Assembly: GCA_934771675.1 (NCBI GenBank)
Contig: CAKVMF010000079.1
Coordinates: 1-5,043 of the forward strand
Direction of reading: 5' to 3'
DNA: 5,043 bases
Origin: an uncultured Clostridia bacterium
GTDB lineage: Bacteria > Bacillota > Clostridia > Christensenellales > UBA1242
The first letter of the stretch is position 1. The number at the start of each line of letters is the position of its first letter. The notes under the pieces were generated by a model. That model searched no databases, was not told the origin of the DNA, and saw only the letters and a list, made by a program, of their open reading frames with translations. Below, in pieces: positions 1 to 5,014 of this stretch. A program made the translations under genes and the position numbers.

Positions 1-37
1 AAAAATATTTTATAGTGCTCGTAAAAATTTAATTTTT

Positions 38-43
38 AAGGAG
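38..43 (+). promoter_or_regulatory. Ribosome binding site of adk
   Basis: AAGGAG lies six bases before the ATG at 50 and fixes the adk start. The 49 bases before adk are very AT-rich. The adk frame is open upstream to the window edge, so the ribosome binding site and the family alignment, not a stop codon, decide the start. Confidence 0.85.
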
Positions 44-49
44 AAATTT

Positions 50-712
50 ATGAAATTTTTAATGTTTGGTGCACCAATGGCTGGCAAAGGAACACTTGCA
101 AATATGCTTTCTGAAAGATATCATCTTCCAACAATTTCAATGGGAGATATCTTGAGAGCAAGCATTGCTCGTGGCGACAAAGAAGGTGTTGAAGCAAAAT
201 CTTACATGGACAAGGGACAAATGGTTCCAAATACAGTTGTCTGCGCAATGATCAAAAACAGACTTGCTGAAAACGATGTTCAAAATGGATTCATCCTTGA
301 TGGATTCCCAAGAACACCTGAACAACTCAAAGTTTTTGTTGATGAACACATCACAGATATTGACGTTGTTGTGAACCTTGAAGTGCCTTACGAAACTTTG
401 CTTTCTAGAGTTGTTGGAAGAAGAACCTGCAAAAACTGCGGTTACATCTACAACACAAGCTGGAACCTTGGATATCAAAAATGTCCAAAATGTGGTGGAG
501 AATGGGGAATTCGTAGTGATGATAACGAAGAAACCTACAAAACAAGATTTGATGTTTATGAAAAAGAAACACTTCCAATTCTTGATTACTTCAAAAATGA
601 AGAAAAGGTTGTTACCGTTACTGGCGACAAAGATCCAGAACAAAGCTACAACAATATGATTGATAAATTTAAAAACAGTTCAATTCCTGGACTTAAAGAA
701 TTTATCGGTTAA
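50..712 (+). CDS. adk: Adenylate kinase with variant P-loop
   Basis: Cytosolic enzyme that interconverts ATP + AMP and 2 ADP. The 220-residue length is normal for the long, LID-containing form. Visible parts are the P-loop GAPMAGKGT (residues 7-15), the AMP site (Arg36, then FPRT with Arg88 and Gln92), GRR (123-125) at the LID entrance, and a zinc-ribbon LID with Cys127, Cys130, Cys145 and Cys148. RSDDNEET with Asp157/Asp158 and a later Arg166 follow. Two positions are odd. Residue 10, Gly in the usual GxPGxGKGT, is Met, and residue 31, usually Thr in S-T-G-D, is also Met. The catalytic Lys13 and all the arginines noted are kept, so it is probably active, but this is inferred. The LID loop between the Cys pairs is about two residues shorter than in Bacillus. 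In related bacteria adk follows secY; that side lies outside the window. The stop is TAA. Confidence 0.97.
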   Translation: MKFLMFGAPMAGKGTLANMLSERYHLPTISMGDILRASIARGDKEGVEAKSYMDKGQMVPNTVVCAMIKNRLAENDVQNGFILDGFPRTPEQLKVFVDEHITDIDVVVNLEVPYETLLSRVVGRRTCKNCGYIYNTSWNLGYQKCPKCGGEWGIRSDDNEETYKTRFDVYEKETLPILDYFKNEEKVVTVTGDKDPEQSYNNMIDKFKNSSIPGLKEFIG

Positions 713-724
713 AAATAAAGAAAT

Positions 725-763
725 CAACTGAGTTTTTGCCATAATTTGTGGCAAAAACTCTTG
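725..763 (+). terminator. Hairpin after adk, weak terminator or processing site
   Basis: An 11-bp perfect stem (730-740 with 750-760, GAGTTTTTGCC and its complement) has a nine-base loop. It can be extended by CAA/TTG across a two-base bulge. It begins 13 to 18 bases after the adk stop, where a terminator would sit. No T-run follows the stem, so it is not a textbook intrinsic terminator. It may end transcripts partially, protect the 3' end of the upstream mRNA, or only mark the operon boundary. A second small hairpin (TTGCAC 777-782 with GTGCAA 789-794, loop of six T) lies just downstream. Confidence 0.45.
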
Positions 764-809
764 GCATGATTTCAAATTGCACTTTTTTGTGCAAAAATAA
801 AACTAATTA

Positions 810-838
810 TTGACAAAAAAGCCTTTTATGGTTATAAT
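810..838 (+). promoter_or_regulatory. Consensus sigma-A promoter for infA-rpmJ-alpha operon
   Basis: TTGACA (810-815) and TATAAT (833-838) are both perfect consensus and are 17 bases apart. The expected start is near 845, giving an infA leader of about 85 bases. The leader contains a weak six-bp hairpin (CAGTTT 889-894 with AAACTG 904-909) just before the infA ribosome binding site. This is the only strong promoter I see in the window. It probably drives infA, rpmJ and the downstream ribosomal genes separately from secY-adk transcription. Confidence 0.9.
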
Positions 839-916
839 ATCATAAGAAAGAATCTTTTTGAAAAATTCAATTTTGTTTTATTTTACAACAGTTTATAATT
901 AAAAAACTGCTTATTT

Positions 917-921
917 GGAGG
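917..921 (+). promoter_or_regulatory. Ribosome binding site deciding the TTG start of infA
   Basis: GGAGG lies nine bases before the TTG at 931. No ATG lies near in this frame, and the residues after the TTG (SKDDVIE) align with the conserved start of IF-1. The TTG is therefore the real initiation codon. Confidence 0.85.
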
Positions 922-930
922 CATACAATC

Positions 931-1149
931 TTGAGTAAAGATGATGTTATTGAAACTGAAGGAGTTGTTGTTGAGGCAATGCCCGGTGCAACATTCAAGG
1001 TAAAGATTGCCGGTGGACATATTGTTACCGCATATTTATCTGGAAAACTCTGGAAGAATTTTATTCGTGTTTATGAGGGCGACACGGTAAAACTTGAAAT
1101 CAGCCCATATGATTTGACTCGCGGACGTATAATCTGGCGAAGTAAATAA
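931..1149 (+). CDS. infA: Translation initiation factor IF-1
   Basis: Small OB-fold protein that binds the ribosomal A site of the 30S subunit during initiation, next to helix 44 and S12. The 72 residues match the family length exactly. Recognisable are the N-terminal [19 protein letters not shown] (22-30), SGK (37-39), FIRVYEGD (44-51) and the signature [10 protein letters not shown] (58-67). Translation starts at TTG. Residue 41 is Trp where the family typically has Arg (GKMRKNYIR in E. coli, GKLWKNFIR here), in the loop known to contact helix 44. Trp also occupies position 69, usually Phe or Tyr. Codon use is a little different from the neighbours (CGC, CGT, CGA arginines instead of mostly AGA). 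It is followed after 20 bases by rpmJ. The usual upstream partner map is absent. Confidence 0.96.
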   Translation: MSKDDVIETEGVVVEAMPGATFKVKIAGGHIVTAYLSGKLWKNFIRVYEGDTVKLEISPYDLTRGRIIWRSK

Positions 1150-1169
1150 AATCCGTAGGAGAAAAGACA

Positions 1170-1286
1170 ATGAAAGTTAGACCAAGTGTAAAACCAATGT
1201 GCGATGGTTGTAAAGTTATTAAGAGAAACGGTAAAGTTAGAGTCATTTGTAGTAAAAATCCTAAACATAAACAAGTTCAGGGTTAG
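1170..1286 (+). CDS. rpmJ: 50S ribosomal protein L36 (bL36), zinc-binding form
   Basis: This 38-residue protein of the large subunit begins [19 protein letters not shown], which is diagnostic for bL36. The zinc site is intact: Cys11, Cys14, Cys27 and His33. The zinc-free paralogue lacks these residues. AGGAG at 1157-1161, eight bases before the ATG, supports the start, and the stop is TAG. The gene lies 20 bases after infA, the classical infA-rpmJ pair, so the two are surely co-transcribed. An unusually wide gap of 198 bases follows before rpsM. Confidence 0.96.
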   Translation: MKVRPSVKPMCDGCKVIKRNGKVRVICSKNPKHKQVQG

Positions 1287-1303
1287 TTTTCTCTTTGGTT
1301 TTG

Positions 1304-1363
1304 TTTATGGAAGATGGCATTTAGTATCTTCAAGCGACTTAATTTAAGTTAAGATTCCATAAA
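1304..1363 (+). ncRNA. Candidate structured leader between rpmJ and rpsM, 5' part
   Basis: TTTATGGAA (1304-1312) and TTCCATAAA (1355-1363) form a perfect nine-bp outer stem. Inside it are two smaller pairings: GAT/ATC (1313-1315 with 1326-1328) and CTTAA/TTAAG (1338-1342 with 1349-1353). Together they resemble a three-way junction. A competing pairing, GAAGAT (1310-1315) with ATCTTC (1326-1331), would break the end of the outer stem, so two alternative folds are possible. In E. coli the S4 protein controls this operon by binding the mRNA before rpsM. The position here is equivalent, but the E. coli pseudoknot is not recognisable. Function is inference only. Confidence 0.35.
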
Positions 1364-1409
1364 TGCTTGTTAAATGTTATCTTTCATATACAAAACTATC
1401 AAAAATAAT

Positions 1410-1439
1410 CGTCTAAAAAGCGGCAAAATATTTTAGACG
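1410..1439 (+). ncRNA. Second hairpin in the rpsM leader
   Basis: CGTCTAAAA (1410-1418) pairs perfectly with TTTTAGACG (1431-1439) around a 12-base loop (1419-1430). No T-run follows, so it is not an intrinsic terminator. It ends 33 bases before the rpsM ribosome binding site and therefore does not cover it directly. No convincing promoter is visible in this gap: TATAGT at 1445-1450 lacks a matching -35. Read-through from the promoter at 810 is the simpler view. Confidence 0.4.
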
Positions 1440-1484
1440 CAAAATATAGTAAAATAAATTTTAAAAAAATCTGAGGAGAAGAAA

Positions 1485-1883
1485 ATGGCACGTATTGGTG
1501 GTGTAGATTTACCAAATGAAAAGAGAGTAGAAATCGGCCTTACATACATCTATGGTATCGGCAGAGCTACCTCAAACAAAGTTTTACAAGAAACTGGAAT
1601 CAATCCAGATACTAGAGTAAAAGATTTGACAGAAGAACAAATCGGAAAAATCCGTGAATACATGGATAAACATTTAACAACCGAAGGTGAACTTAGAAGA
1701 GTTGTTAATATGAACATTAAAGCTCTTGAAGAAATTAAGAGCTACCGTGGTTTGAGACACAAAGCAGGACTTCCTGTTCGTGGTCAAAACACAAAATCAA
1801 ATGCAAGAACAAGAAAAGGCCCAAAGAAAGTCGCTAGCAAAGCTAAAAAGCAATTACCAGCAACAGCAAAAGGTAAGAAATAG
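1485..1883 (+). CDS. rpsM: 30S ribosomal protein S13 (uS13)
   Basis: Head protein of the small subunit that contacts the P-site tRNA and bridges to the 50S subunit. It begins [20 protein letters not shown]. The helix-two-turn-helix core with [12 protein letters not shown] (23-34) is followed by [10 protein letters not shown] (70-79) and the conserved tail [15 protein letters not shown] (87-101), then [11 protein letters not shown]. The last 20 residues are a Lys/Ala-rich tail, making the protein 132 residues, roughly ten longer than the typical 121-126. GAGGAG at 1473-1478, six bases before the ATG, supports the start. This is the first gene of the compact alpha-operon block. The stop is TAG, 21 bases before rpsK. 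Confidence 0.98.
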   Translation: MARIGGVDLPNEKRVEIGLTYIYGIGRATSNKVLQETGINPDTRVKDLTEEQIGKIREYMDKHLTTEGELRRVVNMNIKALEEIKSYRGLRHKAGLPVRGQNTKSNARTRKGPKKVASKAKKQLPATAKGKK

Positions 1884-1904
1884 TATTAAGGAAGGAAAGA
1901 AAAG

Positions 1905-2306
1905 ATGGCAGATGTAAAAAATAAGAAAACTGCAACAAGAAAACGTAAGATTACAACTCAAGTTGATAAAGGTAGAGTTTATATTCAATCTTCTTTCAAC
2001 AACACTATTGTAACTGTTACCGATGCTGCAGGTAATGCACTTGCTGCATGCTCAGCTGGTGCACTTGGATATAAGGGTAGCAAAAAGAGCACACCATTCG
2101 CAGCTGGTCAAGCTGCTGAAAAAGCTGCAAAAATTGCAAAAGATTATGGTTTAAAATCAGTCGAAGTTTATGTTAAAGGACCTGGCAATGGCAGAGAATC
2201 AGCCGTTAGAAGTTTGGCTGCTGCTGATCTTGAAGTTACAATGATCAGAGATATCTCACCAATCCCACACAATGGTTGTCGTCCACCAAAACCAAGAAGA
2301 GTATAA
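1905..2306 (+). CDS. rpsK: 30S ribosomal protein S11 (uS11)
   Basis: Platform protein of the small subunit, near the mRNA exit path and the E site. The family hallmarks run in order: [17 protein letters not shown] (24-40), [18 protein letters not shown] (50-67), [15 protein letters not shown] (88-102) and [20 protein letters not shown] (114-133). Length 133 is normal. Small deviations are AAC before SAGALG, where many homologues have a Trp or Ser there, and Pro130 in place of an Arg within the basic C-terminus. The ribosome binding site is an extended purine run, AAGGAAGGA (1888-1896). The rpsD start follows 18 bases after the TAA stop. Confidence 0.98.
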   Translation: MADVKNKKTATRKRKITTQVDKGRVYIQSSFNNTIVTVTDAAGNALAACSAGALGYKGSKKSTPFAAGQAAEKAAKIAKDYGLKSVEVYVKGPGNGRESAVRSLAAADLEVTMIRDISPIPHNGCRPPKPRRV

Positions 2307-2324
2307 TCCCAAGGAGAAAGATAA

Positions 2325-2945
2325 ATGGCAAAATATATTGATGCAGATTGCAGATTATGTAGAAGAGAAGGCACAAAGCTTTTCCTTAAAGGCGAAAGAT
2401 GCACTTCTAAAAAATGTGCAATTGAAAAAAGACCTGGAAACCCAGGTGTGCACCCAAACACAAGAAAGAAACCTACTGAATATTTAATTCAGCTTCGTGA
2501 AAAACAAAAAGTTAAAAGAGCTTATGGTTTGTTAGAAAAACAATTTAGAGGTTATTACACAAAGGCCGCAAGAATGAAAGGTAAAACCGGTGAAGTTATG
2601 CTCAGCTTGCTTGAACGCAGACTTGACAACGTTGTTTACAGACTTGGTCTTGGTGCTAGCCGTGCAATGGCTCGTCAAATTGTTAACCACACACATATTT
2701 TGGTTAATGGCAAAAACATCAACATCCCTTCATATGAAGTTAAGGTTGGAGATGTAATTTCTGTTAAAGAAAAAAGCGCAAAAAGCGAAATGTTTGCAGC
2801 AATCAAAGACGCAAAAGTTGTTGTTCCAAAGTGGCTTGAATTTGATTCATCAAAACTCACTGGAAAAGTTGTTGCATTACCAGCTAGAGATGATATTGAT
2901 CTCACAATTTCTGAGCACCTTATCATCGAACTTTACTCTAAATAA
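2325..2945 (+). CDS. rpsD: 30S ribosomal protein S4 (uS4), zinc-binding form
   Basis: Primary 16S rRNA-binding protein that nucleates 30S assembly. In several bacteria it also represses its own operon by binding the leader mRNA. The 206 residues begin [16 protein letters not shown], with a zinc-binding Cys set at 9, 12, 26 and 31. The conserved [24 protein letters not shown] region (52-75) follows, then the S4 RNA-binding domain at about 93-157 with [13 protein letters not shown] (96-108) and [14 protein letters not shown] (124-137). Having S4 inside the alpha operon matches Clostridia and E. coli, whereas Bacillus subtilis has it elsewhere. AAGGAG at 2311-2316 gives the start. If S4 autoregulates here, the gap before rpsM is the likely target (inference). 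Confidence 0.98.
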   Translation: MAKYIDADCRLCRREGTKLFLKGERCTSKKCAIEKRPGNPGVHPNTRKKPTEYLIQLREKQKVKRAYGLLEKQFRGYYTKAARMKGKTGEVMLSLLERRLDNVVYRLGLGASRAMARQIVNHTHILVNGKNINIPSYEVKVGDVISVKEKSAKSEMFAAIKDAKVVVPKWLEFDSSKLTGKVVALPARDDIDLTISEHLIIELYSK

Positions 2946-2967
2946 AAATTAAATTGGGGGAGCTAAT

Positions 2968-3921
2968 ATGTTAGAAATCGAAAAACCAAGGATTGAATGT
3001 TTTGAAGAAAAGGGTGGTTCTTATGCAAGATTTGTTGTTGAACCATTAGAAAGAGGTTTTGGTGTTACCATCGGAAACGCTCTTAGAAGAATCCTTTTGT
3101 CAAGCCTTCCTGGTTCAGCTGTTACTAATATTAGAATAGCTGGTGTTGATCACGAATTTATGGCACTTAAAGGTGCAAAAGAAGATGTTACTGAAGTCGT
3201 TTTGAATATGAAAGGGCTTGCAGTTAAAATCGATTCAGATGACAAGAATTTTAAAAAGACATTAAAGCTTAAAGCAAAAGGTTCATGTGTTGTTACAGCA
3301 AACGACATCATTGAAGATGATGAAGTGCATATTATGAACAAAAATATGTATATCTGCACTCTTGAAAATGATGGCGAACTTGATATGGACATCATGGTTG
3401 GACAAGGCAGAGGATACATTCCTGCCGACAAAAACAAAGATATGAGCCTTCCTATTGGTTACATTGCTATTGATAGCATTTACACACCAGTTAGAAGAGC
3501 TAGTTATGTTGTTGAAAACACTCGTGTTGGTCAAAACACAGACTTCGACAAACTCACTCTTGAAGTTACAACAAACGGCACTGTTTCTGCAAAAGAAGTT
3601 GTTAGTTTGTCTGCAAAACTTATGAACGAATATAATGGTTTGTTCATTGAGCTTGTTGAAAATATGGCTTCAAGCACATTGCTTGTTAGTCGTGAAGAGG
3701 ACAAGGTTCACAAACTTTTGGTTATGAGCGTTGAAGATATGGATTTGTCAGTTCGTTCTTACAACTGCTTAAAGAGAGCTGGAATCAACACTGTTGAAGA
3801 TTTAATCAAAAAAACAGAAGATGATATGCTCAAAGTTAAAAATCTTGGAAGAAAATCACTTGATGAAGTTATTCACAAACTTGAAGGTCTTGGATTAAGT
3901 TTAAAGACCAATGAAGATTAA
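2968..3921 (+). CDS. rpoA: DNA-directed RNA polymerase subunit alpha
   Basis: The alpha dimer is the scaffold for RNA polymerase assembly, and its C-terminal domain binds UP elements and activators. The 317 residues are full length. The N-terminal domain (about 1-230) contains ERGFGVTIGNALRRILLSSLPG (28-49), the family signature, plus GYIPADKN (149-156) and PVRRASYVVENTRVGQ (174-189). After a linker, the C-terminal domain (about 250-311) shows VRSYNCLKRAGI (262-273) and KNLGRKSL (291-298). The DNA-contacting residues equivalent to E. coli R265, N268, C269, G296, K298 and S299 are present as R263, N266, C267, G294, K296 and S297, so UP-element binding is expected. The ribosome binding site GGGGGAG lies at 2956-2962. 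The TAA stop overlaps the ribosome binding site of rplQ. Confidence 0.98.
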   Translation: MLEIEKPRIECFEEKGGSYARFVVEPLERGFGVTIGNALRRILLSSLPGSAVTNIRIAGVDHEFMALKGAKEDVTEVVLNMKGLAVKIDSDDKNFKKTLKLKAKGSCVVTANDIIEDDEVHIMNKNMYICTLENDGELDMDIMVGQGRGYIPADKNKDMSLPIGYIAIDSIYTPVRRASYVVENTRVGQNTDFDKLTLEVTTNGTVSAKEVVSLSAKLMNEYNGLFIELVENMASSTLLVSREEDKVHKLLVMSVEDMDLSVRSYNCLKRAGINTVEDLIKKTEDDMLKVKNLGRKSLDEVIHKLEGLGLSLKTNED

Positions 3922-3925
3922 GGAG
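3920..3925 (+). promoter_or_regulatory. rplQ ribosome binding site overlapping the rpoA stop codon
   Basis: AAGGAG shares its first two bases with the rpoA TAA stop and lies seven bases before the rplQ ATG. The 11-base intergenic gap is the shortest in the operon. A ribosome finishing rpoA would cover this site, which suggests coupled translation of alpha and L17. Confidence 0.75.
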
Positions 3926-3932
3926 AAGTAAT

Positions 3933-4442
3933 ATGGACACAAGAAAATTAGGAAAACCAACTGATCAAAGACTTGCAATGGTTTCAAATCTTGCTACCGA
4001 TGTTTTGTGGTATGGCCATATTGAAACAACATTTGATAGAGCAAAAGCTGCTGCAAGAGTTGTTGACAAAGTTATCACACTTGCTGTTAATTCATATGAG
4101 GATGTTGTTACCGCTGAAAAGAAAACTGTTGATGCTAACGGCAAAGAAAAAACAGTTTCTGTTTCAAAAGATGGCGTTAAAAAAATGAATGCAAGAAGAC
4201 AAATTGTTAAACTTGTTGAAAACAGACAAGAGCAAAGAAAGAAAGGTGAAAAGCTTGCTGACTTTGAAGCAAGAACACAAGGTATTGAAATGCCACTTGT
4301 TGAAAAAATCTTTGATGACCTTGCTCCAAAATATGCTGCAAGAAGCAAAGAAGTTGGACAAAAGGGCGGTTACACAAGAGTTGTTAAAACAACAATTCGT
4401 CGTGGTGACAATGCTCAAATGGCTATTGTTGAATTGGTTTAA
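3933..4442 (+). CDS. rplQ: 50S ribosomal protein L17 (bL17) with long internal insertions
   Basis: Large-subunit protein near the exit tunnel. Family landmarks are TRKLGKPTDQRLAMVSNLATD (3-23), IETTFDRAKAAARVVDKVITL (30-50), ARRQ (87-90), LVEKIFDDLAPKYAAR (122-137), GGYTRVVK (145-152) and RRGDNAQMAIVELV (156-169). The protein is 169 residues, against about 113-130 for most bacteria. The extra length sits in two places. Residues about 51-86, between ITL and ARRQ, replace a linker of about ten residues. Residues about 98-121 are a charged stretch rich in Lys, Glu and Arg before the last helix. A few extra residues precede GGYTR. Longer L17 of this style is, from memory, known in some Clostridia. 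It is the last gene of the operon and is followed by a strong terminator. Confidence 0.96.
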   Translation: MDTRKLGKPTDQRLAMVSNLATDVLWYGHIETTFDRAKAAARVVDKVITLAVNSYEDVVTAEKKTVDANGKEKTVSVSKDGVKKMNARRQIVKLVENRQEQRKKGEKLADFEARTQGIEMPLVEKIFDDLAPKYAARSKEVGQKGGYTRVVKTTIRRGDNAQMAIVELV

Positions 4443-4462
4443 TAAATCAGAAAATATTAATT

Positions 4463-4497
4463 AAAGTCTAGATATATAAAATATCTAGACTTTTTTT
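4463..4497 (+). terminator. Strong intrinsic terminator of the alpha operon
   Basis: AAAGTCTAGATAT (4463-4475) and its exact complement (4481-4493) form a 13-bp stem around a five-base loop, followed by T residues to 4497. It lies 20 bases after the rplQ stop and ends the ribosomal operon. Because the stem is symmetrical and flanked by A residues on the left, it could also act weakly on the opposite strand. Confidence 0.95.
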
Positions 4498-4555
4498 ATG
4501 CCAAAAATTAAGTATGATACCGCAGAGTATTTAAAATACCATAGCATCACAAATA

Positions 4556-4601
4556 TATACTGCAATTGGTTACCGAGTATAGTGTAGCAGGTCGACGCAT
4601 A
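4556..4601 (+). repeat. 46-base direct repeat, copy 1
   Basis: This copy matches 4782-4827 at 39 of 46 positions. The first 16 bases (TATACTGCAATTGGTT) and the last 11 (GTCGACGCATA) are identical, and all seven differences lie between. Five of the seven are G/A exchanges in which copy 1 has G three or more times. An internal pairing TATACT (4556-4561) with AGTATA (4576-4581) exists in this copy but not in copy 2, so it is not conserved. The two copies bracket the inverted hairpin repeats. I do not recognise the family. Confidence 0.85.
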
Positions 4602-4602
4602 T

Positions 4603-4647
4603 GTAAGCCTAAGCGGAGTAGATTCTCACGTCAACCTTACGGCTTAC
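4603..4647. repeat. Imperfect hairpin overlapping the left inverted repeat
   Basis: GTAAGCCTAAG (4603-4613) pairs with CTTACGGCTTAC (4636-4647), leaving one unpaired G. It starts directly after direct-repeat copy 1 and competes with the inner stem of the unit at 4620-4658. It may be a decayed part of the same repeat family. Confidence 0.5.
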
Positions 4648-4658
4648 TCAGAATGACA
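4620..4658 (-). repeat. Hairpin repeat unit, left copy (reads on the - strand)
   Basis: Read on the minus strand, it starts TGTCATTCTGAG and ends GACGTGAGAATCT. The arms ATTCT and AGAAT pair. Inside, AGCC and GGTT pair around a GTAA loop (+ strand 4633-4644). The unit at 4733-4773 has the same plan on the opposite strand: the TGTC start, a GAG after the first arm, GACGTG before the second arm and a TCT end. The TGTCATTCTGAG core resembles short palindromic elements I recall from intergenic regions of many uncultured bacteria, but I could not search for it. It is likely a non-autonomous interspersed repeat. Confidence 0.75.
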
Positions 4659-4732
4659 GATACTGTATATCGTCTTCGAGATGGAGTTCTAGTGGTAAAA
4701 CATGATTTAGTAATATGATGATTAAATTAGCA

Positions 4733-4773
4733 TGTCGCCCTGAGGAGCATCTCACGATGCGACGTGAGGGTCT
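4733..4773 (+). repeat. Hairpin repeat unit, right copy (reads on the + strand)
   Basis: It starts TGTCGCCCTGAG and ends GACGTGAGGGTCT. The outer arms GCCCT and AGGGT pair (four Watson-Crick pairs plus one G-T). The inner stem GCATC/GATGC (4747-4751 with 4756-4760) has the loop TCAC. It is inverted relative to the left copy. The flanking segments 4615-4632 and 4761-4778 are reverse complements at 15 of 18 positions, so the two units together could also form one large hairpin with a centre of about 70 bases. An alternative inner pairing, CTCACG/CGTGAG (4751-4756 with 4763-4768), is possible. Confidence 0.8.
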
Positions 4774-4781
4774 AATCCTTG

Positions 4782-4827
4782 TATACTGCAATTGGTTGCC
4801 AAATATGGTAAAGCAAGTCGACGCATA
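4782..4827 (+). repeat. 46-base direct repeat, copy 2
   Basis: Second copy of the repeat at 4556-4601, in the same orientation, with starts 226 bases apart. It follows eight bases after the right hairpin unit, whereas copy 1 lies 18 bases before the left unit, so the arrangement is roughly symmetrical. The divergence of the copies shows the duplication is not recent, or that the two arrived separately. Confidence 0.85.
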
Positions 4828-4950
4828 GCTAGTTTGATCCTTAAATTTGAATAGTATTAGTTTGAAAGTTTCTTATTTAACATATTTTAACTCCATAATT
4901 GTTTATAAATTGCCAAATTAAAAGCATAATTATTCTATTAAAGGTGAATT

Positions 4951-4980
4951 TTGTTGCTATTTTTTAGTTTTTTATATTAT
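4951..4980 (+). promoter_or_regulatory. Possible weak promoter for the gene at 5015
   Basis: TTGTTG (4951-4956) and TATTAT (4975-4980) are separated by 18 bases. This is the best pair I found upstream of the last gene, but the DNA is so AT-rich that chance matches are likely. A promoter is needed somewhere here because the operon terminator lies upstream. Confidence 0.3.
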
Positions 4981-5002
4981 CATATTATTGCGAAATTATT
5001 TT

Positions 5003-5009
5003 AGGGGGA
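5003..5009 (+). promoter_or_regulatory. Ribosome binding site of the partial gene at 5015
   Basis: AGGGGGA lies five bases before the ATG at 5015. It resembles the GGGGGAG site of rpoA and supports a real start here. Confidence 0.75.
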
Positions 5010-5014
5010 TAAAT

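Larger units (their letters stand above)
4498..5014. other. Gene-free interval after the ribosomal operon
   Basis: No protein-coding frame, tRNA or rRNA is recognisable here. The middle part (about 4556-4827) is made of repeats described separately and is clearly richer in G and C than its surroundings. The left edge has only small AT palindromes, for example GTATTT/AAATAC at 4527-4539. From 4828 to about 4950 the DNA is AT-rich and I see no structure in it. The last 65 bases contain a possible weak promoter and the ribosome binding site of the next gene. Confidence 0.7.

Noticed and set aside
1..49. 3' end of an upstream gene such as secY
   Set aside because: Short frames end at 13-15 and 30-32, but too few residues are present to recognise SecY or to choose a frame.
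137..643. Long open frame on the - strand inside adk, and similar antisense frames in rpsD, rpoA and rplQ
   Set aside because: These are shadows of well-recognised genes on the + strand. They have no ribosome binding sites and no family resemblance.
777..794. Hairpin TTGCAC/GTGCAA with a six-T loop as terminator
   Set aside because: The T residues are in the loop, and A residues follow the stem on the + strand, so it cannot be an intrinsic terminator there.
1363..1416. Small open frame of 17 codons (begins MLVKCYLSY) between rpmJ and rpsM
   Set aside because: No ribosome binding site precedes it, it overlaps the stems of the leader, and its composition looks random.
4443..4500. L17 downstream element RNA after rplQ
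   Set aside because: The position fits, but only a simple terminator stem with a T-run is visible. I cannot recognise the conserved L17DE structure.
4556..4827. CRISPR array or tRNA-like element
   Set aside because: There are only two copies of the 46-base repeat, they are diverged, and the intervening segment of about 180 bases is itself repetitive. No cloverleaf could be drawn.
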